In this document: positions 58,561 through 64,000 of the stretch, in pieces | Layout: each line of letters starts with the position of its first letter | Numbering within the stretch: the first letter of the stretch is position 1 | Source of the DNA: Microbacterium sp. MYb66 | GTDB taxonomy: Bacteria > Actinomycetota > Actinomycetes > Actinomycetales > Microbacteriaceae | Length of the DNA: 64,000 bases | Reading direction: 5' to 3' | Assembly (NCBI RefSeq): GCF_002979435.1 | Contig: NZ_PCOV01000002.1 | Coordinates: forward strand, 124,001-188,000 | The notes under the pieces: model-generated | Told to the model about the DNA's origin: nothing | Databases searched by the model: none | Seen by the model: only the letters and a program-made list of their open reading frames with translations | Made by a program: the position numbers and the translations under genes

Positions 58561-58926
58561 TCAGGCCCTTCCGAGCATCCCGTCGGCATGGTCGGCCACC
58601 CATTCCATCAGCGGCAGCATCCGCTCCATCAGGTCTCGGCCGAGCGGCGTGAGGCTGTACTCGACATGCGGCGGCACGGTGGGGAGCGACTCCCGATGCA
58701 CCAGGCCGTCGTCGGCGAGGGTGCGGAGGGTCGAGGCGAGCATCTTCTCGCTGATGCCGTCGACCTCGCGGCGCAGCGCACCCCAGCGGTGCGTGCCGTC
58801 GGACAGGCACGACAGCACCAGCACTCCCCACTTGCTCATGATGTGATCGAGGACGACGCGTGTGCCGCAGTTCTGATCGAAGACGAACGGAGTGGACTCC
58901 TTTATCTGCGCGAAACTAACCGTCAT
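58561..58926 (-). CDS. HxlR/DUF24-family redox regulator, QorR-like
   Basis: The 121-residue winged-helix protein has the family start with a conserved cysteine, Cys20 in VFDQNCGTRVVLDHI, the redox-sensing position in QorR, YodB and HypR-type regulators. A second cysteine is Cys40. The DNA-reading helix is in GISEKMLASTLRTLADDGLV and the wing in PHVEYSLTPLGRDL. It is divergent from a quinone reductase, as is C. glutamicum qorR from qor2. TAAGGT lies six bases before the ATG and is covered by the first GTGGGTACCT box, so it probably represses itself. Confidence 0.9.
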   Translation of the reverse strand: MTVSFAQIKESTPFVFDQNCGTRVVLDHIMSKWGVLVLSCLSDGTHRWGALRREVDGISEKMLASTLRTLADDGLVHRESLPTVPPHVEYSLTPLGRDLMERMLPLMEWVADHADGMLGRA

Positions 58927-58955
58927 GTGGGTACCTTACTTCAAAGTGGGTACCT
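58927..58955. promoter_or_regulatory. QorR-like operator: two GTGGGTACCT boxes
   Basis: The ten-base direct repeat GTGGGTACCT occurs at 58927-58936 and 58946-58955, 19 bases apart, each with the palindrome GGTACC at its core. The first abuts the regulator ATG and covers its TAAGGT -10 box. The second lies in the probable promoter of the reductase gene. Binding by the adjacent regulator is inferred. Confidence 0.6.
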
Positions 58956-59019
58956 GCAGTTAGGAATGCCGAGTACCCCGCCGCGGGTTGTCGAGGGTGT
59001 CACCTACGAAAGGACCCCC

Positions 59020-59865
59020 ATGACCATCCTCGTCACCGGCGCGACCGGCAACCTCGGCCGCCTCATCATCGCCAGCCTGATCGAGCGCGGCGCCGACCCG
59101 CAGTCGATCGTCGCGGGCGCTCGCGATGTGGCGAAGGCGGCCGATCTGGGCGTGCCCGTCGTCCGTCTCGATTACACCGATCCCGCATCGATCACCGCCG
59201 CCCTGGACGGGGTGGACACCGTCGTGCTCGTCTCCGGTTCCGAAGTCGGGCAGCGGGTCGCCCAGCATCGGGCGGTCATCGATGCGGCCAAGGAGGCCGG
59301 CGTCACGAAGTTCGTCTACACCAGCGCACCCAAGGCGACCACGAGCGACCTGGTCCTGGCTCCGGAGCACAAGGCGACGGAAGAGCTCATCGCCGCCGCC
59401 GGGCTCCCCGCCGTGATCCTCCGCAACAACTGGTACACCGAGAACTACGCCGCGGATCTCGCCCGCGCCGCCGAGACCGGCGTGCTCGCCGCAGGAACCG
59501 GAGAAGGACGCGTCGCCTCGGCCAGCCGCAGGGACTTCGCGGATGCGGCGGCCGTCGTCGCGCTCGAAGACGGGCACGTCGGCGAGGTGTACGAGCTGGG
59601 CGGCGATGTCGCCTGGACCTACGGCGATCTGGCGGCAGCGTTCTCCGAGATCACCGGCCGCGATGTGGCGTACGTGCCGATCGCATTCGACGATCAGGTC
59701 GCGGCGCTGCGTGAAGCCGGCCTCGACGAGGGCACCGCAGGATTCGTCGCCGCACTGGATGCCGGAATCCGCGACGGCGCCCTGGCCGACTCCGACGGCA
59801 CGCTCTCTCGCCTCATCGGACGCCCGACCACCCCGCTCGTGGAGGGACTGCGCGCGGTCGCCTGA
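59020..59865 (+). CDS. NmrA-like NAD(P)H:quinone oxidoreductase (QorB/YtfG-like)
   Basis: The 281-residue atypical SDR starts with ILVTGATGNLGRLIIASLIE (the GxxGxxG motif). It has VYTSAPKATTSD and ILRNNWYTENY, which match the QorB/YtfG quinone reductase family rather than a classical SDR with YxxxK. It likely reduces quinones using NADPH under control of the divergent redox regulator. The ATG follows AAGGAC at good distance. A strong hairpin after its stop separates it from the convergent Asp23 locus. Confidence 0.9.
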   Translation: MTILVTGATGNLGRLIIASLIERGADPQSIVAGARDVAKAADLGVPVVRLDYTDPASITAALDGVDTVVLVSGSEVGQRVAQHRAVIDAAKEAGVTKFVYTSAPKATTSDLVLAPEHKATEELIAAAGLPAVILRNNWYTENYAADLARAAETGVLAAGTGEGRVASASRRDFADAAAVVALEDGHVGEVYELGGDVAWTYGDLAAAFSEITGRDVAYVPIAFDDQVAALREAGLDEGTAGFVAALDAGIRDGALADSDGTLSRLIGRPTTPLVEGLRAVA

Positions 59866-59881
59866 CCTCGGCTGTGGACAC

Positions 59882-59918
59882 CGAAGTGCCGCTCTCATCG
59901 TTCGGGAGCGGCACTTCG
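59882..59918. terminator. Bidirectional terminator between the quinone reductase and Asp23 operon
   Basis: CGAAGTGCCGCTC (59882-59894) pairs perfectly with GAGCGGCACTTCG (59906-59918) around an 11-base loop. It lies between convergent genes and can act both ways. Confidence 0.85.
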
Positions 59919-59928
59919 CGTCCGAGCC

Positions 59929-60276
59929 TCACGCGGCATCCGTCGACTGCACGTGCACGACGGTGAGAGTGAGGCTCCGCCGCCGCACGCCCTTCTCGTC
60001 GAGCAGAGCATCGACCGCCGCGTGCACAGCGTGGAGGGTGTCCCCCGATCGCGCACCCTCGGCGACTCCGATCGACGCCTCGACGGCGACCCCGCCCTCC
60101 GCGAGGACGACCGACACGATCGGCTCGTCGTCGCTGCGCACACCGAGGGCCTCGGCTCCCACCCGCAGGAGACCGGAGATCAGCGAACCGGAGCGGTAGA
60201 CGGAGCGCACACCCGGCGTCGCCCGCACCGTCGCCTCGATCTCCGCCGCGAGCCCGGCGCGCGACTCCGCGGTCAT
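59929..60276 (-). CDS. Small Asp23-related protein
   Basis: The 115-residue protein has an alternating beta pattern and SRAGLAAEIEATVRATPGV near the start, then VSVVLAEGGVAVEASIGVA and HAVHAAVDALLDE, in the order typical of Asp23/Gls24 (YloU-type) envelope-stress proteins, though divergent. The ATG shares one base with the stop of the upstream Asp23 gene (TGATGA). It is the last gene of sigma factor-Asp23-Asp23-like, and the terminator follows ten bases later. Function is inferred from the locus. Confidence 0.7.
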   Translation of the reverse strand: MTAESRAGLAAEIEATVRATPGVRSVYRSGSLISGLLRVGAEALGVRSDDEPIVSVVLAEGGVAVEASIGVAEGARSGDTLHAVHAAVDALLDEKGVRRRSLTLTVVHVQSTDAA

Positions 60277-60896
60277 CAGCTCTCGTCCGTCCACGACGAC
60301 ACCTCCCGAATGTCTCGAATCGCGATGTCGATCCCGACGATGTTCAGCTCGGTGTGCGCGCGCAGGCCGCGGTCGACCTCGGTACGCAGGCGCTCGGCGA
60401 TCAGCGGAATCGGCTCTCCGTGCAGCGCGCTCGCATCGATCTCCACCCGAATCGGCTCTCCCGCCGTCGTCACGTCACCCGTGATGCGGCAGCGTCCGAT
60501 GAGCAGCCCCGGCACTGCGCTCTCGGCCGAGCGGATGAGGCCGCGCACCGCACCCTCGGTGATCCCCAGGTCCACAGTCGGGTCGGGAGAATCGAACGGG
60601 ATGCGCCGTCCGGCCCGCGCATCCATCGCGATTCCGCGGAGGATGCGGTCGACCCAGCTCGGATCCACCTCGGGTGCCGCCGCGGCTTCCGCGTCGATCA
60701 GCTCCGGGCCGAGACCGTGGAGCCGCTCGAGCGCATCCAATGCCAGCTGGCAGCCGGGCGACTCCTCGATCGAGCGGTCGAGGGGCTGACGTCCTGCTTC
60801 GAGGTAGTCGGTGAGCTCTTCGAGCGTGTGCCCGTCGAGATCCGTCGGTTCCAGCCCGAGCCTGCGGGCTCCGGGAGCCTCTCGGTCTTCGGTCAT
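60276..60896 (-). CDS. Asp23/Gls24-family protein with anti-sigma-like N-terminus
   Basis: Residues 85-206 have the Asp23 pattern (FDSPDPTVDLGITEGAVRGL, TTAGEPIRVEIDASALHG, HTELNIVGIDIAIRDI). Residues 20-60 read like a zf-HC2 anti-sigma helix pair: HTLEELTDYLEAGRQPLD followed by ESPGCQLALDALERL, where only His23 and Cys49 of the usual zinc ligands remain. It overlaps the sigma-factor stop by ATGA. This suggests that it holds the sigma factor while sensing envelope state. That is an inference; no zinc site is complete. ATG 60896 is spaced from GGAGG. Confidence 0.72.
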   Translation of the reverse strand: MTEDREAPGARRLGLEPTDLDGHTLEELTDYLEAGRQPLDRSIEESPGCQLALDALERLHGLGPELIDAEAAAAPEVDPSWVDRILRGIAMDARAGRRIPFDSPDPTVDLGITEGAVRGLIRSAESAVPGLLIGRCRITGDVTTAGEPIRVEIDASALHGEPIPLIAERLRTEVDRGLRAHTELNIVGIDIAIRDIREVSSWTDES

Positions 60897-61459
60897 CGCC
60901 ATTCCTCCATCCGTACGAGAATGTACTTTCGCGCCCGCGCCAGCAGTCCTCGCGCAGTCGAGACGGGGATCCCGAGCTCGTCCGAGATCTCCTCGTAGGA
61001 GTACCCGCCCATCTCCCGCAATACCCAGCACTCGCGCTGCGCGTCCGGAAGCTCGCGAAGCGCGGCCCCCAACGCCGCGACCCCTGCCCGTACCTCCACG
61101 ACCGCAGACGGCGACGCATGCAAGGGCGCAGGGCGATCCAGTTCGTCGATGTCCACCACGGGGCGGATGGCACGGATCCGATCCACTGCCTTCCGACTCA
61201 CGATCCGCATCAACCAGCTCTTCACCTTCGACGGGTCTTCGAGTTCTCCGAATCGCTGCCATGCGGTGACGAACGACTCCTGCACGACGTCGTCGACATC
61301 GGCCGAGGCGTTCAGCATCCGCTGCGTGTACGCACGCATCATGGGCGTATATCTGCGCACGAGGACGGCGAACGCCTCGACGTCGCCGTCCATCGCCCGT
61401 CCCGCGACGATGCTGTCGTCCGCGTGCTCGAGCGCCCTGCGAAAGCGTTCGTCTTCCAT
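60893..61459 (-). CDS. ECF-type sigma-70 family RNA polymerase sigma factor
   Basis: The 188-residue sigma factor (from ATG 61459) has region 2 with FAVLVRRYTPMMRAYTQRML and VDDVVQESFVTAWQRF, and region 4 with ELPDAQRECWVLREMGGYSY and EEISDELGIPVSTARGLLAR. Regions 1.2 and 3 are absent, as in ECF sigmas. A GTG at 61534 would add 25 residues; the ATG is preferred because those residues do not look sigma-like. The gene overlaps an Asp23 gene with an anti-sigma-like N-terminus and lies downstream of csbD and the amaP-asp23 genes, so an envelope-stress sigma is likely. Confidence 0.9.
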   Translation of the reverse strand: MEDERFRRALEHADDSIVAGRAMDGDVEAFAVLVRRYTPMMRAYTQRMLNASADVDDVVQESFVTAWQRFGELEDPSKVKSWLMRIVSRKAVDRIRAIRPVVDIDELDRPAPLHASPSAVVEVRAGVAALGAALRELPDAQRECWVLREMGGYSYEEISDELGIPVSTARGLLARARKYILVRMEEWR

Positions 61460-61548
61460 CTTCCCCACTCCTCGATCCGATCTCCCGAGAGATTCGGAGC
61501 GGTCGCCCCAACGGATCGAATCATCCCTCGCCACCCTTGGAGGAGACA

Positions 61549-61574
61549 GGGAGAGGCTCGTGCGAGCCTCTCCC
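61549..61574 (-). terminator. Terminator after csbD-like gene
   Basis: GGGAGAGGCTCG (61549-61560) and CGAGCCTCTCCC (61563-61574) are perfect complements around TG. The hairpin lies eight bases after the CsbD stop and separates it from the sigma-factor gene. Confidence 0.8.
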
Positions 61575-61581
61575 TCGCCCG

Positions 61582-61755
61582 TTACTTCTTGAATGCGTCC
61601 TTGACGTTCTCGGCGGCGTCGCGGACGTCACCCTTGGCCTGCTCGGCCTTCCCCTCGGCGACGAGCTTGTCGTCGTCGACGATCTTGCCGACCGTCTCCT
61701 TCGCCTTGCCGGCGACCTTCTCGGCAGCGGCCTTGATCTTGTCTTCAGCGCCCAT
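61582..61755 (-). CDS. CsbD-family stress protein
   Basis: The 57-residue protein is Lys/Ala/Glu-rich with AEDKIKAAAEKVAGKAKETV and a repeat of the type KL-AEGKAEQAKGDVRDAAEN, the usual two-part CsbD pattern. CsbD-type proteins are small, abundant general-stress proteins of uncertain role, in B. subtilis under SigB. The ATG follows AAAGGAGACGCC, a strong ribosome site. The gene has its own terminator and lies between AmaP-like and sigma-factor genes, consistent with control by that sigma factor. Confidence 0.9.
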   Translation of the reverse strand: MGAEDKIKAAAEKVAGKAKETVGKIVDDDKLVAEGKAEQAKGDVRDAAENVKDAFKK

Positions 61756-61849
61756 GGCGTCTCCTTTCACGTATCGACCCCGGACTTCGGGGCCGACTCC
61801 TCTCGCGGAACCCCGCGTCGGTCTTTCTGCCTCCCGGCCATCACGCCGG

Positions 61850-62473
61850 TCACCGCACCCTCGACGGCGAGCGGTGCGCATCACGCCAGCGCCGATCCTT
61901 CAGGTGCAACATGATCGGAACGCGCGTTCCCAGAAGCTCGTCCCATTCACGGATCGCCCCCTCGGCGGCTGCGACGACCGCCCCGAGTGACGCACCCGGT
62001 CGCACGGTGACAGCGAGCTCGAGCGCCCGCACGCCGCCGATCCGGTAGGCCCCGGTGCGAGCCGAGAGCACATCCGGACGACCGACCAGCGTCTCGGTGA
62101 GCACGGCATCGGCCACGTCCCGGTCGACGGCCGTCCGCCCGCCCGCGGTGTCGATCTCGAGAACGGTTCTCGACCCTCCCCGTTTCCGCGTGCACACGAA
62201 CACCACCAGGAGCAGCGCTGTGATCACCGCCGCGGCCGCCGCGAGCAGCCACAGCCCGGAGACTGCACCGATGCCCGCGATCTCCCAGGTCCGGGTCCAC
62301 CCGACGACCGCCTCCCACGCGTCCGTCGTCGTCGCCGCGAGCGGTCGCAGCCATGCGGGCGGCTCGTCGGCGGCGAGGACTCCCGCGGCGAGCGCCGCGA
62401 CTCCCCCGACCAGCAGGACCGCTCCGGCGGCGAAGAGCAGCACACGGTTCATGACTCGATTGATCGCGTTCAT
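61850..62473 (-). CDS. AmaP-like membrane anchor of the Asp23 system
   Basis: The 207-residue protein has two membrane helices (about 10-34 and 65-93) and a C-terminal cytoplasmic domain of about 110 residues with LAVTVRPGASLGAVVAAAEG. This is the layout of the alkaline-shock membrane anchor AmaP, which holds Asp23 at the membrane in Staphylococcus aureus. It follows the DUF6286 gene with ATGA overlap. Three related Asp23-type genes lie upstream in the same operon. Confidence 0.8.
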   Translation of the reverse strand: MNAINRVMNRVLLFAAGAVLLVGGVAALAAGVLAADEPPAWLRPLAATTTDAWEAVVGWTRTWEIAGIGAVSGLWLLAAAAAVITALLLVVFVCTRKRGGSRTVLEIDTAGGRTAVDRDVADAVLTETLVGRPDVLSARTGAYRIGGVRALELAVTVRPGASLGAVVAAAEGAIREWDELLGTRVPIMLHLKDRRWRDAHRSPSRVR

Positions 62474-63036
62474 GCGACCACTCCCCTCTCCTCGATGACG
62501 ACCCGCGGCGTCGCGGCGAACCCGATTCCCGACAGCGTGTCGACCACCGCGGACTCGGCCGACGCCCGATCCACGGGGATGCCGCTGGTCGGAGTGATCC
62601 TGACGGCGACAGTGCGGCGTTTGACGGTCACGGCCACCCGGCCACGGTCGACACCGGCGCGACGGGCGACGGACTCGGCGATCGAGTCGGTGATCACCCC
62701 GTCGTCCACGAGGAGCGCGGTGCGATCGGTCGTGCGAGCACGGCGGGCGCGACGACCCGGCAGCACCGCGAGTCCGAGAAGCACGAGCGCGAGGACGGCG
62801 AGTCCCGCACCCAGTCCGAGGGGCACTGCCCGCTGCTGCAGCGAGGCCGAGAGACCGTCGAGCCATCGGCCCGATCCGGCGCGGAAACCCTCATCGACGA
62901 GCCACCACACCCCGCCCGCGAGAAGGGCGAGGAGAAGCGCGGCTCCGATCGACGCGACCACGACGGCCGGGATCGTGCGTGGCGCGTGGGTCTCCCGGCG
63001 GAGCACCCGCCGGTATGTCGCCTGCTCGTTCGTCAT
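62470..63036 (-). CDS. DUF6286-type membrane protein of the Asp23 operon
   Basis: The 188-residue protein has two membrane helices (about 22-47 and 70-92) separated by an outer loop, and a C-terminal cytoplasmic domain with SIAESVARRAGVDRGRVAVT and AVRITPTSGIPVDRASAESA. This matches the DUF6286-type proteins encoded next to amaP in Actinobacteria. The C-terminal domain looks related to the Asp23 domain. It overlaps both neighbours by four bases. Function is not known beyond context. Confidence 0.78.
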   Translation of the reverse strand: MTNEQATYRRVLRRETHAPRTIPAVVVASIGAALLLALLAGGVWWLVDEGFRAGSGRWLDGLSASLQQRAVPLGLGAGLAVLALVLLGLAVLPGRRARRARTTDRTALLVDDGVITDSIAESVARRAGVDRGRVAVTVKRRTVAVRITPTSGIPVDRASAESAVVDTLSGIGFAATPRVVIEERGVVA

Positions 63037-63380
63037 CTCACTCTCTTCTTCCTGTTCCGGCGAACCCCCGAGTACCGGACGTCGACAGCGCCGACCTCGC
63101 GGCCGGCGAGATCGCGCATCCCCTCGACCAGCGCGCGTCGAAGGCCGTCTCCCCTGTCGACCAGATTCGCTTCCGACGGCGTGCCCATGGCCACGGGCAC
63201 GGTCACCGTGATCCGCAGCGCGCCGCGCTCGTCGGACAGCTGCACCCCGACGTCGCGGGCCGCGACTCGAGCGGCATCGCGCGCGAGGCCGACGGCGAGT
63301 CGCTGCAGCGCGCGGGCGGTGAAGGTCGTCGTCCCCACGACGACGTCCTCCCCCGCCTGCGGCGCGTCGTCGACCGTCAT
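63033..63380 (-). CDS. Asp23-related protein, second copy
   Basis: The 115-residue protein has FTARALQRLAVGLARDAARV near the start and LRITVTVPVAMG in the middle, then REVGAVDVRYSGVRRNRKKRVR. The pattern of helix, strand and helix is that of Asp23/YloU-type proteins, with a very basic C-terminus. It overlaps the small membrane protein upstream and the DUF6286 gene downstream. Such a set suggests a membrane-bound complex on the inner face of the envelope. Confidence 0.72.
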   Translation of the reverse strand: MTVDDAPQAGEDVVVGTTTFTARALQRLAVGLARDAARVAARDVGVQLSDERGALRITVTVPVAMGTPSEANLVDRGDGLRRALVEGMRDLAGREVGAVDVRYSGVRRNRKKRVR

Positions 63381-63568
63381 GAGGAGGAGCGCCGACCCCG
63401 GGAGACCGCGGCGAGCGCTCGGACGTCGAGACGTCCGTCGAGGATGCGGCCGGCGACCGCGCCGATCAGCATCGCCAGTGCGACGAGCACGAATGCCCAG
63501 AAGCCCAGGACGACCCAGGTCAGCGCCAGCGCCGCCGCGACCGCCGCTCCGATCACCGACGTGTTCAC
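63377..63568 (-). CDS. Small membrane protein of the Asp23 operon (DUF2273-like)
   Basis: The 63-residue protein has two closely spaced membrane helices (about 5-24 and 26-43) and a basic tail DGRLDVRALAAVSRGRRSSS. Similar small proteins (DUF2273) lie between asp23 and amaP in many Gram-positive genomes and are thought to anchor Asp23. It overlaps both neighbours by four bases. Confidence 0.75.
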   Translation of the reverse strand: MNTSVIGAAVAAALALTWVVLGFWAFVLVALAMLIGAVAGRILDGRLDVRALAAVSRGRRSSS

Positions 63569-63999
63569 TGGACTCGCGTCTCCTGCGTGCCGTCGCCCTC
63601 GTCATCGGAGGGGATGTGCACGTCGTTGACGGTGACGTTGACCTCTGCGACGTCCATGCCGACCAGCTCCACCATGGCGCGGTGGATGGCGGCACGCACC
63701 TCGTCGGCCACCTTCTGCAAGGAGACCGGGTACTCCGCGACGATCGTGACGTCGACGGCGACCTGGGTCTCGCCGACCTCGACGCTGATCCCCTGGGACA
63801 GGTCGGTGGTGCTGAGGGCTTCGCGGATCGCCCCCACCATGCGCGCGGCGCCCCCGCCGAGCGCATGGACGCCGCTGACTTCGCGGGCGGCGATGCCGGC
63901 GATCTTCGCCACCACTGCATCCTCGATCGTGGTCCGGCCCGCGGCGGTCCCCTGCAGCGGTGCGACGACCTGAGCCTTGGGCTGGGTGCCACCAGTCAC
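63565..63999 (-). CDS. Asp23/Gls24-family envelope stress protein
   Basis: The 144-residue protein is a standard Asp23: GRTTIEDAVVAKIAGIAAREVSG with helices at 20-50, VEVGETQVAVDVTIVAEYPV in the strand region, RAAIHRAMVELVGMDVAEVNVTVNDVHIP. It coats the inner membrane face in S. aureus and protects the envelope under stress. The GTG start at 63999 is the last possible in the window, so the true N-terminus could be further upstream. It opens the operon asp23-DUF2273-asp23-like-DUF6286-amaP. Confidence 0.88.
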   Translation of the reverse strand: MTGGTQPKAQVVAPLQGTAAGRTTIEDAVVAKIAGIAAREVSGVHALGGGAARMVGAIREALSTTDLSQGISVEVGETQVAVDVTIVAEYPVSLQKVADEVRAAIHRAMVELVGMDVAEVNVTVNDVHIPSDDEGDGTQETRVQ

Positions 64000-64000
64000 G

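Noticed and set aside
58588..59019. An upstream in-frame extension of the quinone reductase
   Set aside because: It would run through the HxlR gene on the other strand; ATG 59020 has a ribosome site and begins with the Rossmann motif.

Overview
The window is about 64 kb of very GC-rich DNA with tightly packed genes. Many genes start with GTG, and stop and start codons often overlap (ATGA or GTGA). Gene content and style point to a flagellated Gram-positive actinobacterium of the family Microbacteriaceae, most likely Microbacterium or a close relative. This assignment is an inference from gene families and layout, not from a database search. I found no rRNA, tRNA, CRISPR array, insertion sequence or prophage.

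Layout. (1) 1-4581: a truncated arsenic-type flavoprotein divergent from an ArsR repressor, a small membrane protein, an acyl-CoA ligase and a cyclodeaminase-like protein. (2) 4728-14072: a flagellar export and motor operon, flbD-motA-motB-fliM-fliN-fliO-fliP-fliQ-fliR-flhB-flhA-csrA, with two promoters of sigma-28 type. (3) 14086-22761, all on the minus strand: a membrane protein with a degenerate GGDEF-like domain, a histidine kinase, then a response regulator joined by overlapping codons to tsaE-alr-acpS, followed by glmS and coaA. (4) 22847-27281: an operon of a cystine/dicarboxylate-type symporter and two wall-anchored surface proteins, one with a duplicated thioredoxin-like domain. (5) 27430-28886: a Ppx/GppA phosphatase and a VanZ-like protein. 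(6) 28956-52242: a large capsule/exopolysaccharide locus. It holds a polymerase and flippase, several glycosyltransferases, the complete UDP-L-FucNAc pathway (capE-capF-capG), a WbpM-like dehydratase, an unusual fusion of a WbpL-like sugar-phosphate transferase with a WbpV-like reductase, a low-molecular-weight tyrosine phosphatase, two tandem tyrosine autokinases and a GtrA/GT2/GT-C set. (7) 52315-58460: glmM, rpsI-rplM, an exo/endonuclease-phosphatase, truA, an RraA-like protein and an amino-acid permease. (8) 58561-59865: a QorR-like redox regulator divergent from a quinone reductase. (9) 59929-63999: an Asp23 envelope-stress locus that includes CsbD, an ECF-type sigma factor and an Asp23 protein with an anti-sigma-like N-terminus.

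How it works together. The envelope theme is strong. GlmS and GlmM feed UDP-GlcNAc, which the capsule genes turn into L-FucNAc and D-QuiNAc/FucNAc. The kinases and phosphatase would set polymer length and export, and the Asp23/sigma locus would monitor envelope damage. A recurrent promoter form, TANNNT followed by 6 or 7 bases and then the start codon, occurs before at least eleven genes and suggests wide use of leaderless mRNAs.

No stretch above 300 bases lacks a gene.
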